A DNA stretch of 64,000 bases, from NCBI RefSeq assembly GCF_001005215.1, contig NZ_LBNQ01000008.1, positions 18,803 to 82,802 on the forward strand. Reading direction: 5' to 3'. This DNA comes from Lampropedia cohaerens. Lineage in GTDB: Bacteria; Pseudomonadota; Gammaproteobacteria; Burkholderiales; Burkholderiaceae_C. The notes beneath the pieces are model-generated. The model was not told the origin of the DNA, ran no database searches, and saw only the letters and a list, made by a program, of their open reading frames with translations. The translations under genes and the position numbers were made by a program. Below are positions 19,965-27,787 of this stretch, piece after piece; position 1 is the stretch's first letter, and each line of letters starts with the position of its first letter.

Positions 19965-20880
19965 AATTCCAAAGCCGCGCAAGCACGCCTTCTGGCAGGA
20001 ATCGTCCATCCTGCGCCACCAGCCGGGTCGGCCCCGGCATGACAGGTTGCGTCTGCGCATGCAGGACATCGCCGGGGAAACAGACCATCCGTCCCTGCGG
20101 GCCATCCACGCTGACCGGCGCGACACAGTAGGGGATGTGCGAGCGCAGGCTTTCGGTCAGGGCGCAAAGGCTGGCAAAGCGCCCCAGGTGCGCCAGCGTC
20201 ATCACCTGAGGCGGTGCCAGCAGAATTTCACCACGCGCGTAGCGCTGCAGTAGCGTGCGAGGACTGCCCCAAAGGATGCGCTGCGCCTCCGCGCCATCGG
20301 CCCGTGCTGTCTGTCCTTGCGGCAGTCGGGCGATGAAGAACCAGGTGTCAAAGCGCTTGGCACTCATGTTCGGCAGGCGCGGCGTGATCCAACGCGAGAA
20401 AGGCCGCAATGCGGCCGCGCACAGGCGCTGCGCGCCGACCTCTTCAATCGCCTGCCAGGGCGCGCCTGCCAGCAGCCGGCACCGCACCGCATCCAGCCAT
20501 TGAGCCGGCAAGGCAGGTACGCCTTCGCCCCAGCAGATGCCCACTTCCTCCAGCGTTTCGCGCAAGGCCGCGCCGAGCAGCCCGGCCATCTGTTCGATGC
20601 TGGCTACGCAGTCTCCCAGCTGGGCATGATGGGACTGCCAGTAATCCGCAAAACCCGCCTGCCCGGCCAGCGCCGCATCACCCGGCTCCACCTTGCCGCC
20701 CGGAAACACCAGCGCGCCAGCGAAGTTGCGCGACGCTGCTGCTCGCTCCATCAGCAATACTTCGAATGGCGCTGTCTGCCCGGGTCGCACAATGATGACG
20801 CTGGCTGCCGGGATGGCCTCTTTGGCCTCCGTTACGCTGGCCGGCTCCACTGCTTCGCAGGTTCCCGCTGTGGCTCGCAT
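19963..20880 (-). CDS. NUDIX hydrolase with split Nudix box (NUDT19-like)
   Basis: 305-residue NUDIX-fold hydrolase. The Nudix box is split: its first part is FPGGKVEPGD and its second part RETLEEVGICWG, with about 35 residues between instead of the usual few. Such an insertion is characteristic of NUDT19-type enzymes, which act on acyl-CoA or related nucleoside diphosphates; the actual substrate here is unknown. The catalytic Glu pair (EEVG) is intact. The ATG at 20880 has GAGGAG nine bases upstream. It diverges from ylqF. Confidence 0.85.
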   Translation of the reverse strand: MRATAGTCEAVEPASVTEAKEAIPAASVIIVRPGQTAPFEVLLMERAAASRNFAGALVFPGGKVEPGDAALAGQAGFADYWQSHHAQLGDCVASIEQMAGLLGAALRETLEEVGICWGEGVPALPAQWLDAVRCRLLAGAPWQAIEEVGAQRLCAAALRPFSRWITPRLPNMSAKRFDTWFFIARLPQGQTARADGAEAQRILWGSPRTLLQRYARGEILLAPPQVMTLAHLGRFASLCALTESLRSHIPYCVAPVSVDGPQGRMVCFPGDVLHAQTQPVMPGPTRLVAQDGRFLPEGVLARLWN

Positions 20881-21052
20881 GGGGTGAATCTCCTCTCGCT
20901 ATCATCGGTGGATTGCTGCGGCGTCGCAGCGTCATCTTGCCAGTACCGTGCGCTGCGCATTGTTTCTGCGCGCGGCCAGGAATCTGCGCTACCGGCAACC
21001 GCCAGGCCGACAATCGCCGACAATCGGCCTCCATTCTGCTCCCAGCTCCGCC

Positions 21053-22006
21053 ATGAACATCCAGTGGTTTCCCGGCCATATGCACCTGACCCGCAACGCC
21101 ATCGGCGAGCGGGTCAAGACGATTGATGTCGTCATCGAAATGGTCGATGCCCGGCTGCCTGCCTCCAGCGCCAACCCCATGCTGCGTGAGCTGCTCAGGG
21201 CCAGACCCAACCTCAAGGTCCTCAACAAGGCCGATCTGGCCGATCCGGTACGTACGCAGCTGTGGCTGGACTGGTACGCGCAGCAGCAGAACACCCGTGC
21301 AGTTGCCATGGACAGCCACCACAGCGCACCGGCGCGCGCGCTGATCGAGGCCTGCCTGACACTGGCACCGCACCGCGGCGGCATGGACAAGCCCATGCGC
21401 GTGCTGATCTGCGGCATTCCCAACGTCGGCAAATCCACGCTCATCAACACCATGGTCGGCAAACGCGCAGCGAAAGCTGCCAACGAGCCGGGCGTGACAC
21501 GCCAGGAGCAGCGCTACGTGCTGCAGGATGGCTTTTACCTGTTCGACACGCCGGGCGTGCTATGGCCGCGCATCATCGTCGCGCAAAGCGGCTACAACCT
21601 CGCGGCCGCAGGTTCCATCGGTCGCAATGCGTTCGATGATGAACTGGTGGCGCTGGAGCTGCTGGCCTATCTGCAGCGCCATTACCCGCAGGCGCTGCAG
21701 GCACGCTACGGCGTTGCCGACAACGTATCCGCACTGGCCGAGATGCGTGATGACGCACTGTTCGAGGCCATCGCGCGCAAGCGTGGGGCCCTGCTGCCAG
21801 GCAACCGCATCAACGCCCAGAAAGCCGCCGAGCTGATTCTGCAGGATTTCCGCAGCGGCGCGCTGGGCCGCGTGACCATCGAGACCCCGGAGGAATTCCA
21901 GCAATGGCTGGCCACGGGTGAACGGCTGGATGCCGAGCGCCAGCTGAAAAAGGAGCTGTACCAGCAGGAGCGGCATAAGGCCTACGCGCGCAAGAAGCGC
22001 CGTTGA
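21053..22006 (+). CDS. ylqF: Ribosome biogenesis GTPase YlqF
   Basis: 317-residue circularly permuted GTPase (YlqF/RbgA family) involved in maturation of the large ribosomal subunit. The motif order is permuted as expected: G4 (NKADL) comes before G1 (GIPNVGKST) and G3 (DTPG). The family opening MNIQWFPGHMHL fixes the start at 21053; the frame is open for 35 more codons upstream. The C-terminus is basic (HKAYARKKRR), consistent with RNA binding. Confidence 0.95.
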   Translation: MNIQWFPGHMHLTRNAIGERVKTIDVVIEMVDARLPASSANPMLRELLRARPNLKVLNKADLADPVRTQLWLDWYAQQQNTRAVAMDSHHSAPARALIEACLTLAPHRGGMDKPMRVLICGIPNVGKSTLINTMVGKRAAKAANEPGVTRQEQRYVLQDGFYLFDTPGVLWPRIIVAQSGYNLAAAGSIGRNAFDDELVALELLAYLQRHYPQALQARYGVADNVSALAEMRDDALFEAIARKRGALLPGNRINAQKAAELILQDFRSGALGRVTIETPEEFQQWLATGERLDAERQLKKELYQQERHKAYARKKRR

Positions 22007-22040
22007 CGCGTCATGGCCCGCCACGTGGCAACGCCATTTA

Positions 22041-22069
22041 CCGTCATCTTTCTGGAAAGCGGCTAGAAT
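22041..22069 (+). promoter_or_regulatory. Candidate promoter of tRNA-Thr
   Basis: TAGAAT (5 of 6 to the -10 consensus) lies nine bases before the tRNA 5' end, with a weak -35 (CCGTCA) 17 bases upstream. The -10 position is right for a tRNA gene. Confidence 0.4.
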
Positions 22070-22078
22070 GCGCGCTTC

Positions 22079-22154
22079 GCCGGATTAGCTCAGCTGGTAG
22101 AGCACCCGCCTTGTAAGCGGTAGGTCGTCAGTTCGAATCCGACATCCGGCACCA
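22079..22154 (+). tRNA. tRNA-Thr (anticodon UGU)
   Basis: 76-base cloverleaf: acceptor GCCGGAT pairs with ATCCGGC, D arm GCTC/GAGC, anticodon loop CTTGTAA giving UGU, T arm GTCAG/CCGAC... with TTCGAAT loop, and encoded CCA at 22152-22154. Reads ACN (ACA) threonine codons. It borders a decayed integrase, so it was probably an island integration site. Confidence 0.97.
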
Positions 22155-22161
22155 ACGACAT

Positions 22162-22191
22162 AAACCCCCATGCTCACACATGGGGGTTTTT
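22162..22191 (+). terminator. Terminator after tRNA-Thr
   Basis: AAACCCCCATG and CATGGGGGTTT form a perfect 11-base stem with a six-base loop, followed by further T residues. Strong rho-independent terminator. Confidence 0.9.
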
Positions 22192-22330
22192 CTTTGGAAA
22201 CTCAATGAGTTAGCGTTAAATCATGGGCACGCATGCACCTATACAGCACGAGGTTTCTTGTATCCCCTGGTGTATCCCTGTAGAAAAATCCAACTCAGGA
22301 ATACACAAACAGGGCAACCCCTGAGACGCA

Positions 22331-22970
22331 GCGAGGTCAAGCGCAGACCACTGGCAGATACAGTCATCGAGTTGCTGGAGCCGGAAGCGGGCATGTACAG
22401 GGAAAGACACGCGGATGGGGTTTACCTTCGCGTCAGGCCCTATGAGTAGAGGGACTGGCAGCTGAAACCAGACGACAGTTGGTCGTGGCTGGGCCGTGGT
22501 TTCGTATGATCGTGGGGCATACCAGCACCAGCTGACGGATGCACAGACGCGCTAGAGGGTCACCGCATTGGGTGCAGATACCCATGCCAACGGCTTGACC
22601 CTCACAGATGCGAGAAACCCGCCTTTGCCAGATCCTGAACCGCAGGAGACATTCGGACAGTTGGCACAAGAGTGGCTGGCAATCAGGGCCAAGCCAACGT
22701 AGCCGCGCCCCATCGGGCCCAGTCCTGTAAAGGCACTCATGTGCAGTCCAGACTCTACCGCGACAGTGTGGGACCGTCAGTGCCACGCATGTCCGCAGCG
22801 CCTCTAGCGTCAAATGCCGCATCCGATATACAGACAGAACGCAGACCATTCGTGACGCGAACCTGTTCCACCGACGGCTTACCGACGGAGCAAGCCAGCC
22901 ACGGGGCTGCAGCTTCACCGCGATTACAGACCCGATACGCCCGTGGATGATACCGGGCACTGGCCACCAA
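22331..22970 (+). pseudogene. Decayed P4-type tyrosine integrase
   Basis: No intact frame remains, but pieces of a DUF4102/P4-type phage integrase can be read in the right order. 22335-22449 gives PLADTVIELLEPEAG and ADGVYLRVRP, the integrase N-terminal arm. 22450-22509 gives DWQLKPDDSWSWLG. 22568-22702, in another frame, gives LGADTHANGLTLTDAR and ETFGQLAQEWLA before a stop. Around 22914-22940 a third frame gives FTAITDP, a motif found just before the catalytic domain. Frameshifts and stops separate the pieces, and the catalytic Arg-His-Arg-Tyr region is not recognisable. Its place directly after tRNA-Thr matches how such islands integrate. Confidence 0.72.
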
Positions 22971-23128
22971 GTCCGATATGGCCGGGTCCTATAGATCCGG
23001 CCCATAAAAAGTAAGACATATTGCCGTTGATGTTGTCCAATAGGGCATGATCCGAGAACTTCGCCGTCATGCGGCGCAACGGCACCCGGCCATCTGCCAA
23101 GATCCGACCGTCCTATCTACAAAACATC

Positions 23129-23542
23129 ATGCAAGACCTTGACGTTGAAACCCGTGACCGTATCGACGCGATGTTCTTCGAGGCCAGGGCGCTTCTCGAC
23201 CACGGCGAAAAGTCACAGGCGTTGCTGCTGGCGGCCCAGGCGTGGGATAGCCTGCTTGAACCCCGGTTTGACTGGGACGTCAGCCAAAGCTATGTACATA
23301 TGCTCGCAAAACTTCGTCGGGACGCTGGCGACTTCGAAGGTGCGCTCGAAATCATGCGGGCGCTGTTTGAGTCAGGGACAGTCGAGCCGTATCAGGACAG
23401 GCCTCATTTCGTACTGGATACGGTTTACTACGAGATGGGCGATCTTGACCAGGCGCGGCTGCACTTTGTCGAGGCCAACCGGATATCCCGGGGACGTTGC
23501 TTTCAAGGTGAACCGGCCAAGCACAAACAATTGATTCAGTGA
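23129..23542 (+). CDS. TPR-like small protein A
   Basis: 137-residue soluble all-helical protein from the ATG at 23129 (MQDLDVETRDRIDAMFF); an in-frame start 20 codons upstream is possible. It has helix pairs resembling tetratricopeptide repeats (RALLDHGEKSQALLLAAQAW, LRRDAGDFEGALEIM and YYEMGDLDQARLHFVEA). No catalytic motif, signal peptide or membrane segment is seen. The next gene begins 9 bases after the stop and encodes a similar protein, so the pair is surely one transcript. Small tandem TPR proteins of this kind are often found as immunity or accessory genes near polymorphic toxins; no toxin is present here, so that idea is only inference. It lies on the distal side of an integrase remnant. 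Confidence 0.75.
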   Translation: MQDLDVETRDRIDAMFFEARALLDHGEKSQALLLAAQAWDSLLEPRFDWDVSQSYVHMLAKLRRDAGDFEGALEIMRALFESGTVEPYQDRPHFVLDTVYYEMGDLDQARLHFVEANRISRGRCFQGEPAKHKQLIQ

Positions 23543-23551
23543 ACAAGGGTC

Positions 23552-23977
23552 ATGATGGAAGAAGATCTCTACGAGCAGATCGAGCGGTTGGCCGAAGAGG
23601 GCAACGCGCATCTGGACGGGGGCAGGCATGCGCAGGCCCTCGCGGCGTGGCGGGCAGCCCTGGATCTGTTGCCCGAAGATGAGCGCCTTGATGGGCAGGC
23701 CATGTGGCTGCACGCGTCGATGGGTGAGGCTTATTTCCTGATGGAGAACTGGCCCGCCGCCAAAGACGAGTTTTATGACGCCCTCAACTGCAGCGGGGGC
23801 CTGGACAACCCCTTCGTGCACTACATGCTCGGCAAGACGTTGTTGCGGCTGTCCGACAGCAAGGGGCTGGACCAGTTGGTGCAGGCACGAATGCTGGACG
23901 GCGACAGGATTTTCGAGGCGGACAAGGAGGAGGGCGCGGCGCTGCTGCAATTGATGCGCGAGAACGGGCTGGCGTGA
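23552..23977 (+). CDS. TPR-like small protein B
   Basis: 141-residue soluble helical protein that follows TPR-like protein A by 9 bases. The N-terminus (EEGNAHLDGGRHAQALAAW) and AYFLMENWPAAKDEFYDAL are typical TPR helix pairs, and its opening resembles that of protein A, suggesting paralogy. The C-terminus carries an acidic helix (EADKEEGAALLQLM). Start alternatives are two adjacent ATGs at 23552 and 23555. No enzymatic motif is visible and function is unknown; protein-protein interaction is the likely activity. Confidence 0.75.
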   Translation: MMEEDLYEQIERLAEEGNAHLDGGRHAQALAAWRAALDLLPEDERLDGQAMWLHASMGEAYFLMENWPAAKDEFYDALNCSGGLDNPFVHYMLGKTLLRLSDSKGLDQLVQARMLDGDRIFEADKEEGAALLQLMRENGLA

Positions 23978-24198
23978 GACCGAGCATGCAATGCCAGGTA
24001 GCCTGGCGCAACCAGGACAGGCAACGCATCGCGGTGGACGTCGTGCGTTTGGGCAAAAGGGCCCCGGCGCTCCGGGGCGACCGCCTCGCCCATGCCGCCC
24101 AAATGCGCACCTGCTGTGGGGAAGGCGTTGTCGCGTTCATCGGTGCGGCGATCAGGATGGGCGTTGTGCCCAGCCGTTTCCCGTATCCCGCCCTGCTT

Positions 24199-25548
24199 TC
24201 AGCGCATGGTCACGAACTCTTCTGCGACGGTGGGATGGATGGCCACCGTGTCGTCGAAGTCGCGCTTGGTCGCGCCCATCTTCAGCGCCACGGCAAAGCC
24301 CTGCAGGATTTCGTCCATGCCATGGCCGATGCCGTGGATGCCGACAATGCGCTGCTGCGGCCCCTCGCACACCAGCTTCATGCGCACCGGCTGGCGGTGG
24401 CGCGTGACGGCCGTGTACATCGCGGCAAACGATGACGTGTAGACCTTGATAGCAGCGTCGCCATACTGCGCCCGCGCCTGCGCCTCGCTCAGGCCGACGG
24501 TGCCGATGGGCGGATGGCTGAACACCACGGTCGGCACATTGTTGTAATCAAGCCGCTCGTCGGGCTTGCCGTTGAACAGCCGCTCTGCCAGGCGCCGCCC
24601 GGCGGCCACGGCCACGGGCGTCAGGGCCAGTCGGCCGGTGATGTCGCCTACCGCATGGATGCCTGCCACGTTGGTGTCCTGGTAGTCATCCACCTTCACG
24701 TAGCCCTGCTCGTCACAGGCCACGCCCGCAGCTTCCAGGCCAAGGCCGCGCGTGTCGGGCTTGCGCCCGGTGGCCCATAGCAGGCAGTCGACCTCCACCA
24801 CCTCGCCATTTCTCAGATGGACGGCCAGGCTGCCATCGGCCTGCCGCGTGATGCGCTGCGGCTCGGCATGGCGATGCAGGTGAATGCCGTCTTCTTCCAT
24901 GATCTGCACCAGCGTCTCGCCCAGCATGGCATCAAAGGCCCGCAGCACGCCCTCGCCACGCAGCAGCAGATGCGTCTGCGCACCCAGGCCATGCAATACG
25001 CCGGAAAGCTCTACGGCGATATAGCCCGCCCCCACCACGGCCACGCGCGCAGGCAGCGCCTGCAGCGCAAAAAAGCCCTCCGAATCGATGCCCAGTTCGG
25101 CCCCGGGAATGCCCGGCCGGGCCGGTTTGGTCCCGGTGGCAATGAGGATGTGCGGCGCGGTCAGCCGCACGCCGTTGACTTCGACGGTGTGCGCATCCAC
25201 GAAACGGCCAAAGCCTGTATAGCGGTCCACCCCGTTGCGCTGCAACCCCGCCTCGTAGGACGCATGGATGCGTGCAATGTAGGCTGTGCGGCTGGCCAGC
25301 AGCTGCACCCAGTCGAGGCGCTCCAAGCGTGCCTGCAAGCCATAGTCGGGCGCGTAGCGCTGCACGGCCTCGACCAGCTGCGCCGCATGCCACATGACCT
25401 TCTTGGGCACGCAGCCCATGTTGACGCAGGTACCGCCGATAGCGCCGACCTCGATCAGCGCGCACCTGCGCCCATGCATGGCCGCACGGTTGACCGACGC
25501 GATGCCGCCACTGCCGCCGCCGATGGCGATGTAATCGTATCGCTTCAT
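24199..25548 (-). CDS. gor: Glutathione reductase
   Basis: 449-residue class I pyridine nucleotide-disulfide oxidoreductase that keeps glutathione reduced with NADPH. The FAD-binding GGGSGGIAS motif is at the N-terminus, the redox disulfide is C41-VNMG-C46 ([13 protein letters not shown]), the NADPH Rossmann motif VGAGYIAVE lies mid-sequence, and the C-terminal dimer domain holds the catalytic His-Glu pair ([14 protein letters not shown] HPTVAEEF). Full family length. It is monocistronic, divergent from the alcohol dehydrogenase gene and convergent with the TPR pair. Confidence 0.96.
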   Translation of the reverse strand: MKRYDYIAIGGGSGGIASVNRAAMHGRRCALIEVGAIGGTCVNMGCVPKKVMWHAAQLVEAVQRYAPDYGLQARLERLDWVQLLASRTAYIARIHASYEAGLQRNGVDRYTGFGRFVDAHTVEVNGVRLTAPHILIATGTKPARPGIPGAELGIDSEGFFALQALPARVAVVGAGYIAVELSGVLHGLGAQTHLLLRGEGVLRAFDAMLGETLVQIMEEDGIHLHRHAEPQRITRQADGSLAVHLRNGEVVEVDCLLWATGRKPDTRGLGLEAAGVACDEQGYVKVDDYQDTNVAGIHAVGDITGRLALTPVAVAAGRRLAERLFNGKPDERLDYNNVPTVVFSHPPIGTVGLSEAQARAQYGDAAIKVYTSSFAAMYTAVTRHRQPVRMKLVCEGPQQRIVGIHGIGHGMDEILQGFAVALKMGATKRDFDDTVAIHPTVAEEFVTMR

Positions 25549-25730
25549 TGCCCTGGCCTCCTGCTCTATTCGCTATCTGCCTGTCACATTGCCAAAATAA
25601 CCTGCGTGCGCCGCGTCAGGCATCACCGCGCGCAAACAGATTCTCACGCACGGACAGTGTCGCATCGAATACCATGCCTTGCAGCAACACCTGCTGCCAG
25701 CGTCAGCGCGATGCTTGCCGACACGTCGTT

Positions 25731-25751
25731 AGAACCTGTTTACGATCTTTT
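25731..25751 (+). repeat. Dispersed repeat copy 1 (TAGAACCTG family)
   Basis: AGAACCTGTTTACGATCTTT, preceded by T and continuing with one more T, is identical over 21 bases to the copy at 41214. Here it lies in the gor/alcohol dehydrogenase divergent region, about 60 bases before the dehydrogenase start. Confidence 0.85.
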
Positions 25752-25809
25752 TGCGTACCGCGCAGCGGTATCCGTCCATTTCTCCGTTCACGCTATCAGG
25801 AGCCTGCTC

Positions 25810-26859
25810 ATGAACGTCAAAGCCTATGGTGCCCATGCCAGCGATCTGCCGCTGGAGCCCATGGATATTCCCCGCCGCGCACCGGGCGCGCACGATGTGC
25901 AGATTGACATTGCCTACTGCGGGGTTTGCCACTCGGACCTGCACCAGGTCCGCGCCGAATGGGCCGGCACGCTGTTTCCCTGCGTACCGGGCCATGAAAT
26001 CGTCGGCCGCGTCTCGGCGGTCGGCGCACATGTGCGCGGCTTCAAGCCGGGTGATCTGGTTGGCGTGGGCTGCATCGTTGACAGCTGCAAGCATTGCGAA
26101 GAGTGCAACGAAGGGCTGGAAAACTACTGCGGCCAGATGGTGGGCACCTACAACGGCCCAACGCCGGATGCACCCGGCCATACGCTGGGCGGCTACTCAC
26201 AAAGCATCGTCGTACACGAGCGCTACGTGCTGCGCATCCGCCACGACGCGCAGCAGCTGGCCGCCGTCGCGCCGCTACTGTGCGCGGGCATCACCACCTA
26301 TTCGCCGCTGCGCCACTGGCATGCCGGGCCGGGGAAAAAGGTCGGCGTGGTCGGCATTGGCGGGCTGGGCCACATGGGCATCAAACTGGCCCATGCGATG
26401 GGCGCACACGTGGTGGCCTTCACCACCTCCGCCGCGAAACGCGAGGCCGCCACGGCACTGGGCGCCGACGAAGTCGTGGTCTCGCGCCATCCCGAAGAGA
26501 TGGCCGCGCACGCGCAGAGCTTCGACCTGATTCTGAATACGGTGGCCGCGCCGCACGATCTGAATGCGTTGCTGACGCTGCTCAAGCGCGATGGCACGAT
26601 GACGCTGGTGGGCGCGCCAGCCACGCCCCATCCCTCACCAGAGGTCTTTACCCTCATCACCAAGCGGCGCAGCCTGGCCGGCTCGATGATCGGCGGCATC
26701 CCGCAAACGCAGGAGATGCTGGATTTCTGCGCCGAACATGGCATCGTGGCGGACATCGAGCTCATTCGCGCCGAGCAGATCAACGACGCCTACGAACGCA
26801 TGCTCAGGGGCGATGTGAAGTACCGCTTTGTCATCGACATTGCATCGCTGGCGCAATAG
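25810..26859 (+). CDS. Zinc-dependent NAD(P) alcohol dehydrogenase (YahK/CAD type)
   Basis: 349-residue medium-chain dehydrogenase that reduces aldehydes. Catalytic zinc ligands are C40 region (YCGVCHSD) and H62-E63 (PGHE); the structural zinc cysteines are in CKHCEECNEGLENYC; the coenzyme fold motif is VGIGGLGHMGIKLA. These features group it with YahK and cinnamyl alcohol dehydrogenases, which prefer NADPH and a broad range of aldehydes. The start at 25810 is the first ATG with family similarity; the frame is open further upstream only as antisense to gor. Monocistronic by appearance. Confidence 0.93.
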   Translation: MNVKAYGAHASDLPLEPMDIPRRAPGAHDVQIDIAYCGVCHSDLHQVRAEWAGTLFPCVPGHEIVGRVSAVGAHVRGFKPGDLVGVGCIVDSCKHCEECNEGLENYCGQMVGTYNGPTPDAPGHTLGGYSQSIVVHERYVLRIRHDAQQLAAVAPLLCAGITTYSPLRHWHAGPGKKVGVVGIGGLGHMGIKLAHAMGAHVVAFTTSAAKREAATALGADEVVVSRHPEEMAAHAQSFDLILNTVAAPHDLNALLTLLKRDGTMTLVGAPATPHPSPEVFTLITKRRSLAGSMIGGIPQTQEMLDFCAEHGIVADIELIRAEQINDAYERMLRGDVKYRFVIDIASLAQ

Positions 26860-27062
26860 GTCCGGCAAGCGGCGTCACGTCTGGTTGGTCATGGCAGTGA
26901 CGCCGCGTGCGCGGAAGTTGCGCCAGACACGCGCTGCGCAACATTCCTGCGGTATGCTGCAGGGCCTCCGATGCCCTTGGGGCATCGCCTCCCCCACCAC
27001 TAGAATGGCCGTGCACGCCGGACAGCCTGCGCACGGCCACTTTCGACAAAGGAGACACCCAC

Positions 27063-27368
27063 ATGCCCAAGGAAGTCATCATCAAGCTCTCTGCCAGCCA
27101 GGAAGTGCATTTGCAACCCGGCAGCGCGCTGACGCAACAGGACGCGCGCCAATGGCTGGATCAGCAGTTCGTCGAGCTCGAATGTGAACCGCTGCGTGCC
27201 AGCGGCAAGGTGCTGACCGCAGACAAGGTGCTCGCCATCGCCAACACTGCAACCCGTGAACAGCTTGAAAGCCCGCAATGGTCGAGTGCCTTCGCCTCGG
27301 CCATCACCGCAGCACTCGGCAAGGACACCGTGCTGGTCGATCTGCCTGCGGGCAGCATCAGCTTCTGA
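27063..27368 (+). CDS. Conserved hypothetical protein, 101 residues
   Basis: Small soluble acidic protein with a well-placed ribosome site (AAAGGAG nine bases before the ATG). The N-terminal half (MPKEVIIKLSASQEVHLQPG) reads as beta strands and the rest as helices; no cysteines other than one in ECEPL, no catalytic or membrane motif. The segment LRASGKVLTADKVLAIA is the most motif-like part. I do not recognise a named family; the codon use and ribosome site argue it is a real gene. It ends convergent with csaA, with a repeat copy between them. Confidence 0.75.
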   Translation: MPKEVIIKLSASQEVHLQPGSALTQQDARQWLDQQFVELECEPLRASGKVLTADKVLAIANTATREQLESPQWSSAFASAITAALGKDTVLVDLPAGSISF

Positions 27369-27406
27369 GAACCCTTTTATTTCAATGCCTGGCTGCGCAA
27401 CGCACG

Positions 27407-27427
27407 AAAGGATCGTGAGCAGGTTCT
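27407..27427 (-). repeat. Dispersed repeat copy 2 (TAGAACCTG family), at the csaA stop
   Basis: On the minus strand AGAACCTGCTCACGATCCTT is a three-mismatch copy of the repeat at 25731 and 41214. The TAG stop codon of csaA is the start of the repeat. An AGAACCC at 27367 makes a loose inverted end 60 bases away. Confidence 0.75.
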
Positions 27428-27770
27428 AGGCCAGCCGCGTGCCCAGCGGTACCTCCCGATCGGGCACGCACAACGCGACATGGCCGTTGGCGTCGTGAAA
27501 ACCAGTGACCAGGCATTCCGAACGGATCGGGCCGATCTGCTTGGGCGCGAAGTTCACCACGGCCACGACGAGCCGCCCCACCAGCTCCTGGGGCGTGTAA
27601 AGGTCGGTGATCTGGGCACTGGACTTGCGCAGGCCCACCTCCGCGCCAAAGTCGACATGCAGAATGTAGGCAGGCTTGCGCGCTTGCGGGAAAGGTTCAG
27701 CGCGCACCACCTTACCAACCCGCAGTTCGACCTTGGCGAAGTCGTTCCAGTCAATTGTCGTCATCTCCAT
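27426..27770 (-). CDS. csaA: tRNA-binding domain protein CsaA
   Basis: 114-residue dimeric OB-fold protein related to the EMAPII/Arc1p tRNA-binding domain, reported as an export-related chaperone. Hallmarks: TTIDWNDFAKVELRVGKV at the start, LRKSSAQITDLY, and VVAVVNFAPKQIGPIRSE, which forms the nucleic-acid-binding and dimer surface. The start at 27770 is used; ATG at 27764 is equally plausible and GTG-like longer starts are not needed. It follows the Bug-type gene by 17 bases and is likely co-transcribed with it. Confidence 0.93.
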   Translation of the reverse strand: MEMTTIDWNDFAKVELRVGKVVRAEPFPQARKPAYILHVDFGAEVGLRKSSAQITDLYTPQELVGRLVVAVVNFAPKQIGPIRSECLVTGFHDANGHVALCVPDREVPLGTRLA

Positions 27771-27787
27771 CCCCGATCGGCCTGCGA

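Noticed and set aside
22433..23005. A 190-residue minus-strand frame over the integrase remnant
   Set aside because: The plus strand carries integrase fragments in the correct order, so the minus-strand frame is chance; it is Arg/Cys-rich with no motif.
24817..25809. Upstream extension of the alcohol dehydrogenase frame
   Set aside because: This part is antisense to gor. The dehydrogenase family begins at MNVKAYG (25810).
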